Origin: Stigonema ocellatum SAG 48.90 = DSM 106950
GTDB taxonomy: Bacteria > Cyanobacteriota > Cyanobacteriia > Cyanobacteriales > Nostocaceae
Length of the DNA stretch: 64,000 bases
Assembly (NCBI GenBank): GCA_016903675.1
Contig: JADQBA010000005.1
Span: 1-64,000 of the forward strand
Reading direction: 5' to 3'
Both the position numbers and the translations under genes were made by a program. Position 1 is the stretch's first letter. The number at the start of each line of letters is the position of its first letter. Positions 8,898 to 17,547 of the stretch are shown here, in pieces. Under the pieces are notes generated by a model that had not been told where the DNA came from, searched no databases, and was given only the letters and a program-made list of their open reading frames with translations.

Positions 8898-9044
8898 ATG
8901 GTTGTAGTGGGTTCTATTAACGGTACTAGCGGCGGTTACATGTTGGTTGTAACTGCAAGCAAGTCAGTGACACTTGAACCAACCGCATACCAAGGTTTTG
9001 AGCCACTAAAACCAAAATTTACCCCTTTTGGTGGGGGCAACTGA
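8898..9044 (+). CDS. possible 48-residue protein at right end of element
   Basis: ATG at 8898 to TGA 9042-9044. Protein begins MVVVGSINGTSGGYMLVV and ends KFTPFGGGN. No Shine-Dalgarno of note and no recognised family. It is the only plausible plus-strand frame inside the element. Weakly supported. Confidence 0.3.
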   Translation: MVVVGSINGTSGGYMLVVTASKSVTLEPTAYQGFEPLKPKFTPFGGGN

Positions 9045-9110
9045 CGGTGACTTGTAGCCTAAAGCCTATCATGATATCGTTGTAGAAAGTTCCTGGCAAG
9101 GGGTAACGTT

Positions 9111-9515
9111 GTGGAAAATGTCAACATCGTCAAAACATTACCTATCATACGTTGTAGACGTTGTAAACGACATAAAGATGCGGCATGGTATCAGCTGCGC
9201 CAGAAAATTGCACACCAGTCCAAGAAGCGAGGAAAGAAACATGTTGTTGTTGCGGCGCATCACACAAGCCAAGAATGTTCAGCATGTCACCATGTAGATG
9301 CATCTAGCCGTGATGGAGAAAAGTATATCTGCTCAGAGTGCGGATACTTTTCGGACGCCGATAACAACGCCGGCAATAACATTGGTAACAAAGGGATTGA
9401 ACTTGAAGGTTTCAATTCGTCAAAAGTACGGTTGGTCAGACCGGAATTTACGCCTCAAATACGTCAAAGGAGAAATCACTTGCATGGACAGGTGAGCCGA
9501 GGAACCAGCAAATAA
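9111..9515 (+). pseudogene. tnpB: tnpB (IS200/IS605 type), 3' part
   Basis: C-terminal part of the interrupted TnpB. From 9177 on it reads DAAWYQLRQ..., then a zinc ribbon (CSACHHVDASS...YICSECGY) and the RuvC-III aspartate in DADNNAGNNI, so with D273 and E357 of the 5' part the catalytic triad is complete. The first 22 codons (from GTG 9111, after AAGGGG) are element DNA. A separate 134-residue peptide could therefore be made from the disrupted locus. Without excision it cannot supply a full nuclease. Confidence 0.92.
9176..9181. other. right crossover core (attR) of tyrosine-recombinase element
   Basis: AGATGC, identical to 6098-6103. The left neighbour is the element arm (GTAAACGACATAA) and the right neighbour is tnpB sequence GGCATGGTATCAG. 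Confidence 0.8.
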
Positions 9516-9600
9516 GACGGTCAATGACCTGAAAACTGGATGCTTGCGGAGTGATCCAATAGACTCCGAGTCTATAGCGTAGCTTAGACTTGGTAGTTCA
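9516..9600 (+). ncRNA. possible omega-RNA / right end of the tnpB insertion sequence
   Basis: TnpB guide RNAs normally span the 3' end of tnpB and the insertion-sequence right end. Between the tnpB stop and rph lie short hairpins, including AGTCTA...TAGACT near 9570-9592. The exact boundary cannot be set from one copy. Inference from family knowledge plus weak structure. Confidence 0.25.
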
Positions 9601-9633
9601 AGGTATTCTATATGAAATTTTGAGGCAATCCCA

Positions 9634-10349
9634 ATGGCTTGGCAGCGCTCTGACGGTCGGCAACCCTACGAACTCCGTCCCATTAGCTTTCAGCAAGGCT
9701 TCACCAGCTTTGCTCTTGGTTCCGTTCTCGCAAAATGTGGCGATACTCAAGTACTTTGTACCGTCAGCGTTACTCAAAAAGTACCTCACTTTCTTGAAGG
9801 AACTGGCAAAGGTTGGTTAACTGCTGAGTATAGAATGCTACCATCTGCGACTCAGCAACGACAAGAACGGGAATTTTTAAAATTGTCTGGACGAACTCAA
9901 GAAATTCAACGTCTCATTGGACGTAGCTTACGGGCAGCGCTAGACTTTGAGGCGCTGGGAGAATACACCCTAAATGTGGATGCCGATGTGTTACAGGCAG
10001 ATGCTGGAACTAGGACTACAGCGATTACAGGCGGGTTTGTAGCCCTAGCCCTAGCAATTTCTAAGTTATTGCAGCAGGGAGTTTTAGCGCGATCGCCTCT
10101 GATCGGACAGGTAGCAGCAATTTCCGTAGGTTTATTGGAGGGTCAGCCATTTTTGGATTTGAACTACGTTGAGGACGTTGCCGCTACAGTAGATTTCAAC
10201 GTAGTCATGAATCAAAATCTAGGGATCATTGAAGTTCAGGGAACAGCTGAAGAAGGCAGTTTTAGCCGTACACAGTTGAATGAACTCCTAGATTGTGCGG
10301 AAAAAGGAATTCAGCAATTGTTATTTGCCCAGCAAGAAGCCATCAAAGT

Positions 10350-10365
<16 letters not shown>
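9634..10365 (+). CDS. rph: ribonuclease PH
   Basis: A 243-residue 3'-exoribonuclease that trims tRNA precursor tails with phosphate. Recognisable are the N-terminal RSDGR segment, GWLTAEYRMLPSAT and the RTQEIQRLIGRSLRA motif, then DADVLQADAGTRTTAITG, which holds the catalytic aspartates of the RNase PH fold, and DLNYVEDVAATVDFNVV. Start ATG at 9634. The last residues (VGSGE) and the stop codon are encoded by the first units of a GGGGAGT repeat array, so the natural 3' end has been overwritten by the repeat. The insertion sequence ends just upstream and may have changed its promoter. Confidence 0.94.
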
Positions 10366-10735
<370 letters not shown>

Positions 10736-10814
10736 AAGTTTCAAAAGTTAAAAAGATAAATAGTCATAATTTCGCTATTGTATTCCTGGAAGCTGCCGAG
10801 GTGATGGTTAAGCG

Positions 10815-11543
10815 ATGAACAAAAAGGTTGAAGTACTACCGGATCACAAAGCCCTGACTGCACGATCGCTCTTATTGATCCTATCTAAAGTGGAAACTGC
10901 TATTCAACAGCAGGGGCGATTTACTATTGCCCTATCTGGCGGTAGCACACCCAAGCCGTTGTACGAAGCGATCGCAACTCAAAAACTGCCCTGGGAGAAA
11001 ATTCATGTGTTTTGGGGGGATGAACGTTACGTCACACCAGATCATCCAGACAGTAATCAACTCATGGCGTGTCGTGCTTGGCTAGATCACGTTGACATCC
11101 CTTGGGCTAACATCCACCCGATGCCAACCTCGGATACTGATCCAGCAGATGCTGCTGCTAAATATGAACAGCATCTGCAAGAATTTTTTCACTCTTCACC
11201 CGGAGAGTTTCCCTCAATAGATGTGATTTTGCTAGGAATGGGTGATGATGCACACACCGCATCGTTGTTTCCCCATACGGAAGCATTAAAAGTAAGCGAT
11301 CGCCTGATTACTGTGGGTAACAAAGACGGAAACCCCCGCCTAACCTTCACATACCCATTCATCAACGCTGCTAGCTGCGTTATGTTTGTAGTTGCAGGTG
11401 CAAACAAAAGACCAGCTTTAGATCAAGTATTCGCACCAGTGGCAGATGAATTCACCTACCCATCCCGCTTAATTCAACCCCAAGGAGAACTTTGGTGGCT
11501 AGTGGATGCAGCGGCTGGTAGTGACCTACAAATTCAAAATTAA
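10815..11543 (+). CDS. pgl: 6-phosphogluconolactonase
   Basis: A 242-residue enzyme of the oxidative pentose phosphate pathway (6-phosphogluconolactone to 6-phosphogluconate). Motifs: FTIALSGGSTPKPLYEA (phosphate-binding, residues 37-53), VFWGDERYV, DVILLGMGDDAHTASLFPHT (active-site histidine) and the NKRPAL C-terminal segment. Length is normal. The ATG at 10815 follows GAGGTGATG at some distance. In heterocystous strains this pathway supplies reductant for nitrogen fixation. It is separated from rph by the repeat array. Confidence 0.95.
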   Translation: MNKKVEVLPDHKALTARSLLLILSKVETAIQQQGRFTIALSGGSTPKPLYEAIATQKLPWEKIHVFWGDERYVTPDHPDSNQLMACRAWLDHVDIPWANIHPMPTSDTDPADAAAKYEQHLQEFFHSSPGEFPSIDVILLGMGDDAHTASLFPHTEALKVSDRLITVGNKDGNPRLTFTYPFINAASCVMFVVAGANKRPALDQVFAPVADEFTYPSRLIQPQGELWWLVDAAAGSDLQIQN

Positions 11544-11636
11544 AAATTGGGATTTCTCATTTTTAATTTTTAATAGATATACCCCTCTGCTTGCAGCGCG
11601 CTATTTTATGCTGATCTTCAATAAAGGCTTAACTCC

Positions 11637-12419
11637 ATGATCGTCTGCCCTAACTGCAATCACTTAAACCCAGACGGCGCTGTCCAGTGTGAAGCTTGCT
11701 ATACCCCGTTACCAGCTACTACTAACTGTCCAAGCTGTGGGGCTACCGTGCAAGCAGATGCAGCTTTCTGTGGTCAATGTGGTTATAACTTGCGTACAAC
11801 TACTCCTACTACCGTTGCTGCAACTGTCGCACCCGACATCCCTTTGGAAGTACCGCCCCTAGTTAACCCTGACCCACTTGTACACTCAGAAACTGTAGTA
11901 ACGAGTGGATCTGTTAACCACAACTCTCCTGACAATTCACTGTTACCACCAACACAGATGTCAGTTCCCGACCCTGAGGTAGCTTTCGTTCAACACACCC
12001 CCTCAGCACCAGATGTCGAAACTCAACCTGTGAGTTCAGAGGAACAAAGCCCAACACCACCTGTCACTGCTTCGAGAACTCAATTGCAGCAGGTAACAGC
12101 ACGACTAGTCCACGTTCAAAGCGACAAGCTCTTAGAATTGCCGCAAAATCTTTCTGTCATTCATATCGGCAAGCTAAATGACCGTATTCCCCCAGATGTG
12201 GATGTTTCTGGTTTTCCCAACTCAGAAATTGTCTCGCGGATTCATGCAGATATTCGCGTTGAGGGAGACGCTTACTATATCGAAGATGCAGGAAGTTCCA
12301 ATGGCACATACATTAACAATTTGCCGCTATTGCCAGGTAACCGACACCGTCTGCGACCAGGCGATCGCATCAGTCTGGGTAAGGGAGATTTGGTAACATT
12401 TCTGTTTCAACTTTCTTAG
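11637..12419 (+). CDS. zinc-ribbon and FHA domain protein
   Basis: A 260-residue protein. The N-terminus holds two zinc-ribbon knuckle pairs (CPNCNHLNPDGAVQCEAC and CPSCGATVQADAAFCGQCGY, residues 4-53). A Pro/Thr-rich linker of about 90 residues follows, then a C-terminal FHA domain (about 165-258) with IHIGKLNDRIPPDVDVSGFP, SRIHADIRVE and DAGSSNGTYINN. FHA domains bind phosphothreonine, so this is probably a signalling adaptor for Ser/Thr kinases. The next gene, an M50-like membrane protease, lies about 100 bp downstream and may be cotranscribed. Confidence 0.9.
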   Translation: MIVCPNCNHLNPDGAVQCEACYTPLPATTNCPSCGATVQADAAFCGQCGYNLRTTTPTTVAATVAPDIPLEVPPLVNPDPLVHSETVVTSGSVNHNSPDNSLLPPTQMSVPDPEVAFVQHTPSAPDVETQPVSSEEQSPTPPVTASRTQLQQVTARLVHVQSDKLLELPQNLSVIHIGKLNDRIPPDVDVSGFPNSEIVSRIHADIRVEGDAYYIEDAGSSNGTYINNLPLLPGNRHRLRPGDRISLGKGDLVTFLFQLS

Positions 12420-12522
12420 CTGAATAGGGGTGCGGAATGTGGGGTCCCCTATCCCCCTACACCCCTACTAAAAATGCTATAAATGACTTAGTACCGTCGA
12501 TTCCACGGGAATCACCCGAGAG

Positions 12523-13257
12523 ATGAAGTATCCCCATAAAGCCCCCCTGTTCGAGGGAACATTGTTCGTAGATGACCGGATGGGTCTTACCTGGCTAATT
12601 GCAGCGGCGATCGCTACCATTTTGTTATGGCACGTTCCATTCGGCAATTACATTTTATACCCATTTACAATTCTGGCTACGTGGTTTCACGAAATGGGTC
12701 ACGGCTTAGCTGCACTCCTTTTAGGAGGAGATTTTCAGCAATTGAAGATTTCTCCTAATGGTTCTGGTGTAGCGTATTATAGCGGGGGGTTATTCTTAGG
12801 ACCAATTGGTAGTGCCTTGGTGGCGGCGGCAGGACCACTCGGACCACCAATTGCTGGTGCTATTTTGATTCTGGCTTCGCGTAGTTTTAAGACGGCTACC
12901 TTGAGTTTAAAAATTCTCGGGGGTTTTTTAATTGTTTCTACACTCATTTGGGTGCGATCGCTCTTTGGATTAGTTGCAATTCCCCTCCTAGGTTTCATTA
13001 TCCTTGGTATTGCTCTGGGAGCTAACCGGTGGTTACAAGGGTTTGCCATTCAATTTCTGGGCGTACAAGCTTGTGTGAGTACCTACCTTCAACTCGATTA
13101 TCTATTTAGTTCCTCAGCAGGACCTGGTTTGCATTCTGACTCAGCCCAAATACAGCATCTGTTATTTTTACCTTACTGGTTTTGGGGTGGTTTGATGGCC
13201 ATAGCATCCCTGGTCATTCTAGTACAAAGTCTCCGTATTGCATATCGTTCTGCTTAA
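12523..13257 (+). CDS. M50B-like membrane metallopeptidase
   Basis: A 244-residue polytopic membrane protein. WFHEMGHGLAALLLGG (residues 57-72) carries the HExxH zinc motif in a membrane helix, and GPIGSALVAAAGPLGPPIAGA follows, resembling the M50 family's second half. About five to six hydrophobic helices run to the C-terminus. Likely a site-2-protease-like enzyme. A 209-bp piece of this gene is duplicated at 16792-17000. Confidence 0.85.
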   Translation: MKYPHKAPLFEGTLFVDDRMGLTWLIAAAIATILLWHVPFGNYILYPFTILATWFHEMGHGLAALLLGGDFQQLKISPNGSGVAYYSGGLFLGPIGSALVAAAGPLGPPIAGAILILASRSFKTATLSLKILGGFLIVSTLIWVRSLFGLVAIPLLGFIILGIALGANRWLQGFAIQFLGVQACVSTYLQLDYLFSSSAGPGLHSDSAQIQHLLFLPYWFWGGLMAIASLVILVQSLRIAYRSA

Positions 13258-13339
13258 TCTTCCTCAAAACTGTCGGTTTTGAACTTTAGGTTTATTTCCA
13301 CTTACCTACTTAATATCCATAGTTTGTTTTCATACTATA

Positions 13340-13747
13340 TTATCTTTGTTGTTGCGCTTCCAAATCCACATAAATATCTTTCTCTCCCTCTTGTTCATAA
13401 ATTTTTTCGGACTTACCTAGTATTGTCTGCACTTTTTCTGAATGTCTTTTCACTTGCAAGAATTCTTCAAATAATTCAAAAAATCTATTCAAAGCATCAC
13501 TTTCATCTTCAGAATAAAAAAGAATAATGCGCGACCATGATTGAGTATTGTACTGTTGAAAACGCTGCTCTATCCAGTCTTGTAATTTTTCAAACTCTTG
13601 TTCTTCTTCTGTCGGAGAAACACCCAATTCCCGACGAGCGAATGTGTAGGCATCTAAAAAAACTTGTAGATTGCTAATTGACTTCTTACCCAGATATAAA
13701 GCTGGTCTTTGCTTTATCTTCTCTATCAATTCGTAAAATCCAGTCAT
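13340..13747 (-). CDS. candidate immunity protein for adjacent papain-fold toxin
   Basis: A 135-residue acidic, soluble protein beginning MTGFYELIEKIKQRPALYLG and rich in Glu, Gln and aromatic residues. The PALYLGKKSI segment followed by helices recalls small proteins found beside polymorphic toxins. It is the last gene of the TPR/toxin/this protein operon, 34 bp after the toxin stop, which is the usual place of an immunity gene. No enzymatic motif. Function is inferred from context. Confidence 0.55.
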   Translation of the reverse strand: MTGFYELIEKIKQRPALYLGKKSISNLQVFLDAYTFARRELGVSPTEEEQEFEKLQDWIEQRFQQYNTQSWSRIILFYSEDESDALNRFFELFEEFLQVKRHSEKVQTILGKSEKIYEQEGEKDIYVDLEAQQQR

Positions 13748-13781
13748 AATTAATCTCCAACTTAGTACCGTCTGGTTTTTA

Positions 13782-14174
13782 TTAAGTCTGTTCGTACTTA
13801 AATTCTATCTCTATTACCTCAAATCCACCTCCTAAGTCAATGGATAAGCAATAAAAATTAGACATCCATTCCTCTCGGTAAATTCCTTCGGGATGAATAT
13901 TGTCAAAAACAATTTCTTCTCTTCCCATGGACAAAGCTATTCCTTCATGACGACCATTTGTAGCGATATTACGTTTAAGTCCATCATGGTAGATATTTCC
14001 GTATTTACCTGTTGAACGTCCGGTATAGAGTTTGATTTCTTTTCCGGGAATTCCTCTCATGATTAAAAACTCTTTTATTGCTTGGGAACAAAGAACGCAT
14101 TCAAACATCTGAAAGCGACTTGCCACTTGAGTAATTTGTTGACGCAGTTCATCATCTGTTAATTCCTTATTCAT
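13782..14174 (-). CDS. papain-fold toxin-like protein (Tox-PL-2 type)
   Basis: A 130-residue protein with a papain-like cysteine/histidine/acid arrangement: FECVLCSQAIKEFLIMRGIPGK (Cys in the first helix), ATNGRHEGIAL (His) and VFDNIHPEGI (Asp/Asn). This order and spacing match the papain-fold toxins found at the C-termini of polymorphic toxin systems. Here the domain stands alone without a delivery region. Its start overlaps the end of the TPR gene by 8 bp, and the candidate immunity gene follows. Predicted activity is proteolysis or deamidation of a protein target. Confidence 0.68.
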   Translation of the reverse strand: MNKELTDDELRQQITQVASRFQMFECVLCSQAIKEFLIMRGIPGKEIKLYTGRSTGKYGNIYHDGLKRNIATNGRHEGIALSMGREEIVFDNIHPEGIYREEWMSNFYCLSIDLGGGFEVIEIEFKYEQT

Positions 14175-15927
14175 CTAAATTAAATGAGTCAAAATCCCCG
14201 ATCACTTTTTGAGCATCCCCCAAATTATTGTAAATATCAGCCCGAAGGATATATGCTGAAGGCCAATACGGCTGTCGCTGCAAGGCTTGGTTCAAGTCTG
14301 ACAGCGCTTTTTGAAAGTCTCCCAACAAAGCATGACTACGACCCCGATTATACCAATCTTCAGCACAGCTTGGGTCGAGGGTAATTGCCTGATCGTAATC
14401 TGTAATTGCTCCCAAATAATCTTGAAGGGCGTAGCGAGCATTACCGCGATCGCTGTAAACTGCTACAGACTTGGGATTAATCCGCAAAGCTTGGGTATAA
14501 TCATCAATAGCACCTTGATAGTCTTCTAAAGCATAGCGGGTAGAACCTCGGTTATAATAAGCTTCCATAAAATTGGGATTTAGCTCCAATGCTTGATTGT
14601 AATCCGCTATAGCACCTTGTTCGTCTCCCAGACAGCGACGGGCATTACCACGATTGCAGTATGCTTGAGAAAAGTTAGGATCTCTCTCTATTGCCTGATT
14701 ATTATCTGCTATTGCTCCAGGAAAGTCTTTGAGAGCATCACGAACAATTGCTCGACCATAGTAGGCTTCTGCTAAATTGGAGTTAATTTCTAATGCCGTG
14801 TTATAATCTGCGATTGCTCCTTGATAGTCTCCCAAACTGCGACGAGTACTAGCGCGATCGCAATACCCAAGAGCATAATAGGGATGAAGTTGCAGTAATT
14901 GATTACAATCGGCAATTGCTCCTTGATAATCTCCTAGTTGGCGGCGAGCATTAGCCCGAAAGCCGTAGACTAGAGTCAAATATGGATTAAGCTGCAATGC
15001 TTGGTCATAATCGGCGATCGCTGCTTGGTAGTCTCCTAAATTCCCACGGATAAATCCCCGCTGGTAGTATGCTTGCTCATCATCAGGATTAAACTGTATT
15101 GCTTGGTTATAGTCGGCAATAGCGAGCTGATATTCTTTCAGGTAAGAACGCACAAGACCTCGGTTATAATAAGCTACGGCAAAGCTCTGATCCATCTCAA
15201 GAGTCCGGTTGTAATCTGCTATGGCTCTGTGATAGTCTCCAAGAGCATAGTGAGCATTACCTCGGTTATGGTAGCCCTCGATGAGGTTTGGATCTAGCTG
15301 TAATGCCTGATTATGATCGGCGATCGCTCCCTCCAAGTCTCCTAAGATTTGGCGAACATTACCTCGATTGCTGTAGACTCCTACTAATTGGGGATTGAAC
15401 TGCAACGCTTGGTTAAAATCTTCCATCCCTCCTTGATAATCCCCTTGGTCACAACGAGCAAGACCTTGGTTATGGTAGGCATTGGCGATATCAAAATTGA
15501 TATAAGCAGCTAATTGCGGATTAATGTGGATTGCTTTGTGATAATCTACAATAGCTTGATGAAAATCTCCTAGAGCTAGGTAGGCGCTACCCCGGCTTTG
15601 GTAAAATTCTGCCTGGTTGGGATTAATTTGTAATGCTTGATTGTGATCTGCAATTGCTCCTTGATAATCTTCTAAAAAGTAACGAGCATTAGCCCGATGA
15701 CAATAGGCTTCCGCGAGATTGGGATTAATTCCTATTGCCTGATTAAAGTCTTCAATCGCCCCTAGATAATCTTTCAGTTCATGACTCAGAATACTACCTC
15801 GGTTGTAGTAGGCTTCGGCATTCTGAGGATTGAGCTTTAGTGATTGGGTGTAATCTTCAATTGCTCCTTGATAGTCTCCTTGGAGATTTTTGCTTAATCC
15901 CCGATGAAAAAAATCTTCGGCATTCAT
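14167..15927 (-). CDS. long TPR-repeat protein, operon with toxin-like gene
   Basis: A 586-residue protein made almost wholly of about 17 tetratricopeptide repeats of the pattern GDYQGAIADYNQALQLNP, one every 34 residues. No catalytic domain, signal peptide or membrane segment. Such a superhelix binds peptides or proteins. Its 3' end overlaps the toxin-like gene by 8 bp, so the three genes form one leftward operon. The repeat could chaperone, present or sense the target of the toxin. A 129-bp piece of its 3' end (14211-14339) is duplicated at 17416-17544. Confidence 0.88.
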   Translation of the reverse strand: MNAEDFFHRGLSKNLQGDYQGAIEDYTQSLKLNPQNAEAYYNRGSILSHELKDYLGAIEDFNQAIGINPNLAEAYCHRANARYFLEDYQGAIADHNQALQINPNQAEFYQSRGSAYLALGDFHQAIVDYHKAIHINPQLAAYINFDIANAYHNQGLARCDQGDYQGGMEDFNQALQFNPQLVGVYSNRGNVRQILGDLEGAIADHNQALQLDPNLIEGYHNRGNAHYALGDYHRAIADYNRTLEMDQSFAVAYYNRGLVRSYLKEYQLAIADYNQAIQFNPDDEQAYYQRGFIRGNLGDYQAAIADYDQALQLNPYLTLVYGFRANARRQLGDYQGAIADCNQLLQLHPYYALGYCDRASTRRSLGDYQGAIADYNTALEINSNLAEAYYGRAIVRDALKDFPGAIADNNQAIERDPNFSQAYCNRGNARRCLGDEQGAIADYNQALELNPNFMEAYYNRGSTRYALEDYQGAIDDYTQALRINPKSVAVYSDRGNARYALQDYLGAITDYDQAITLDPSCAEDWYNRGRSHALLGDFQKALSDLNQALQRQPYWPSAYILRADIYNNLGDAQKVIGDFDSFNLDE

Positions 15928-16133
15928 TATATCATGTTCGTTTGAAACCCCACTAGTATATTAATAACAACCAAAATATCTGACGGGGCGACAAAAAGAG
16001 CTAGGATGCAGACAAAATAAGCATCATAGCCCTGTTATCGCGTTGATAATACTTGTTTTTATTAGGAGATAATCTCAATAATTCCCTCACTGGATACACC
16101 CGTAAGCGTGGTCGATAAATTTGCCGAACGACC

Positions 16134-16427
16134 TCAGTATCGAATCTCGACTCTTCGCCGAATCATGGCTCCTGTGTTCAAGTTGCGCACAGTTGTTGTC
16201 TTACTTTTACTGACGACTACAAAGCGTGGTTGATAAGTTTGCCGAACGACCGCTTTTTCGACGCTGTGCCGAATAGTGGCTCCTGTGTTCAAGTCGCGCA
16301 GAGTAACGGTCTTACGTTGCTTGATGACTACGGTGTCGGCTTTGGCTGGTTTTGTACCCACCAATGGCACAGATACCAAAGCCAATCCAACTAAAGCAGC
16401 GCTTAGACGAGAGTTAATTAAAGACAT
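16134..16427 (-). CDS. small secreted repeat protein, C-terminus probably frameshifted
   Basis: The start at 16427 is chosen because GGAGAAC precedes it and a signal peptide follows directly (MSLINSRLSAALV..., cleavage near AKA-D). The mature part has two similar units: VVIKQRKTVTLRDLNTGATIRH and VVVSKSKTTTVRNLNTGAMIRR. The first unit is followed by VEKAVVRQTYQPR. After the second, the same sequence (VVRQ.Y.PR) exists in DNA at 16093-16130 but in another frame, because GTCGAGATTCGATACTGAGG replaces the shorter sequence of unit one. The protein is therefore probably truncated by a small indel. Function unknown. Confidence 0.65.
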   Translation of the reverse strand: MSLINSRLSAALVGLALVSVPLVGTKPAKADTVVIKQRKTVTLRDLNTGATIRHSVEKAVVRQTYQPRFVVVSKSKTTTVRNLNTGAMIRRRVEIRY

Positions 16428-16791
16428 AATCAGTTCTCCGTGATGATTTGATTGAGTGATTTTTTTTGCTAAGATAGTCTTGAAGTACAAAGAAATTTAT
16501 TTGATATGTTTGTGTTAAGTTCATTAGAGGTTTGTCACCTGCTTTTTGATTAATTTGCTCTGGTGGTCTCTGCTGAACTGTCTTTGTCTTACAAGAAGTT
16601 ACTACACGGGAGTTTTCATTTATTCCGGATAAGATCAAATCCGGCTAATTGCCAGATGGGGCGACAAAATACTCTGAAAAGCTTACGAGGTAAAGTGTGT
16701 AGCAATTTAGGGTAAAAAAATATAGGAATCCTGAATCATTTGTGAAAAAGATTAAGTAGTGTAGGCGGGGCTATGCCCTACAAAAACCAGA

Positions 16792-17000
16792 CTGGCAAAG
16801 TGGTTTCATGAAATGGGTCACGGCTTAGCTGCACTCCTTTTAGGAGGACATTTTCAGCAATTGAAGATTTCTCCTAATGGTTCTGGTGTAGCGTATTATA
16901 GCGGGGGGTTATTCTTAGAACCCATTGGTAGCGCTTTGGTGGCGGTGGCGGAACCACTCGGACCTCCAATTGCTGGTGCTATTTTGATTCTGGTTTCCCG
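16792..17000 (+). pseudogene. duplicated fragment of the M50B-like protease gene
   Basis: Nearly identical to 12673-12880 (HEMGHGLAALLLGG... to AGAILILVS), then diverging abruptly into a repeat. It starts right after a partial copy of an interspersed repeat (16725-16785). The fragment cannot make a functional protease. Confidence 0.9.
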
Positions 17001-17034
17001 TCGCGATCTGGCTCTTCGTGCTGCAACCAGAGGC
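17000..17034. repeat. interspersed repeat, inverted copy at 17578-17612
   Basis: CGCGATCTGGCTCTTCGTGC and the following CTGCAACCAGAGGC appear in inverted orientation at 17578-17612 with a few changes. Confidence 0.7.
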
Positions 17035-17216
17035 GCGTCTCTACACTCGGATTCATACGGCAAGATCAGCAAGGCCGTCGAAAGAGTAGACCTCCGAGGT
17101 CAATTATTAAGCAAACATTATGTATATCTACTTGTATATCTAAAGAAAGTAGCTTAAGAAGTGAGGCTGCTAAATAATGTAGATATATTAAGATATTTTG
17201 ACCTTGGAGGCAAATT

Positions 17217-17381
17217 ATGAATAAAAAGAAGAAAAAGCCAGATTACGTGAGTATTTGGGCGACTATTGACTTTGACACAATTAAACAGAGAATAAATCAC
17301 GTGACTCACCAGATTGACAGGGTTCTCCAAAAGTACGAATCTTCAACTTCTACTGGTGACTCAGGCAAAAGAAACAATTAG
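17217..17381 (+). CDS. 54-residue basic protein inside the rearranged duplicate
   Basis: ATG at 17217 after TTGGAGG at good spacing, TAG at 17379-17381. The protein begins MNKKKKKPDYVSIWATIDFD, continues with an amphipathic helix (TIKQRINHVTHQIDRVLQKY) and ends Ser/Thr-rich. It sits between duplicated pieces of the M50 gene and the TPR gene, where the original locus has the toxin and immunity genes. No family recognised. Confidence 0.5.
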   Translation: MNKKKKKPDYVSIWATIDFDTIKQRINHVTHQIDRVLQKYESSTSTGDSGKRNN

Positions 17382-17415
17382 TTGGCGGATTGCTGACAAT
17401 CTGCAATTGCTCGTT

Positions 17416-17544
17416 GAGTATCCCCCAAATTACTGTAGATATCAGCCCGAACCATTTATGCTGAAGCCCAATACGGCTGTCGTTGCAAGGCTTGGTTCAA
17501 GTCTCGTAGTGTTCTTTGAAAATCTCCCAACAAAGCATGACTAC
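17416..17544 (-). pseudogene. duplicated fragment of the TPR gene 3' end
   Basis: Aligns without gaps to 14211-14339 with scattered substitutions (TPR units near the C-terminus). The right edge is cut by a MITE that begins four bases later. Confidence 0.88.
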
Positions 17545-17547
17545 AAT

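Larger units (their letters stand above)
6104..9181. mobile_element. 3078-bp tyrosine-recombinase element inserted in tnpB
   Basis: The element is bounded by direct AGATGC cores at 6098-6103 and 9176-9181. Removing one core plus the intervening DNA joins ...ISDA to AWYQLRQ... without a missing or extra codon, giving a 506-codon TnpB. The ends read TTATCTC (left, inward) and TTATGTC (right, inward), so the circular joint would have a 6-bp core between inverted arms, the usual layout of a tyrosine recombinase crossover. Cargo is a 641-residue recombinase, 99- and 51-residue proteins on the same strand, a possible 48-residue protein on the other strand, a strong terminator and two other hairpins. 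No transport, resistance or other recognised cargo is present. Confidence 0.88.

Noticed and set aside
12777..13049. Reverse-strand 90-codon frame inside the M50 gene
   Set aside because: Antisense shadow of a convincing membrane protease gene.
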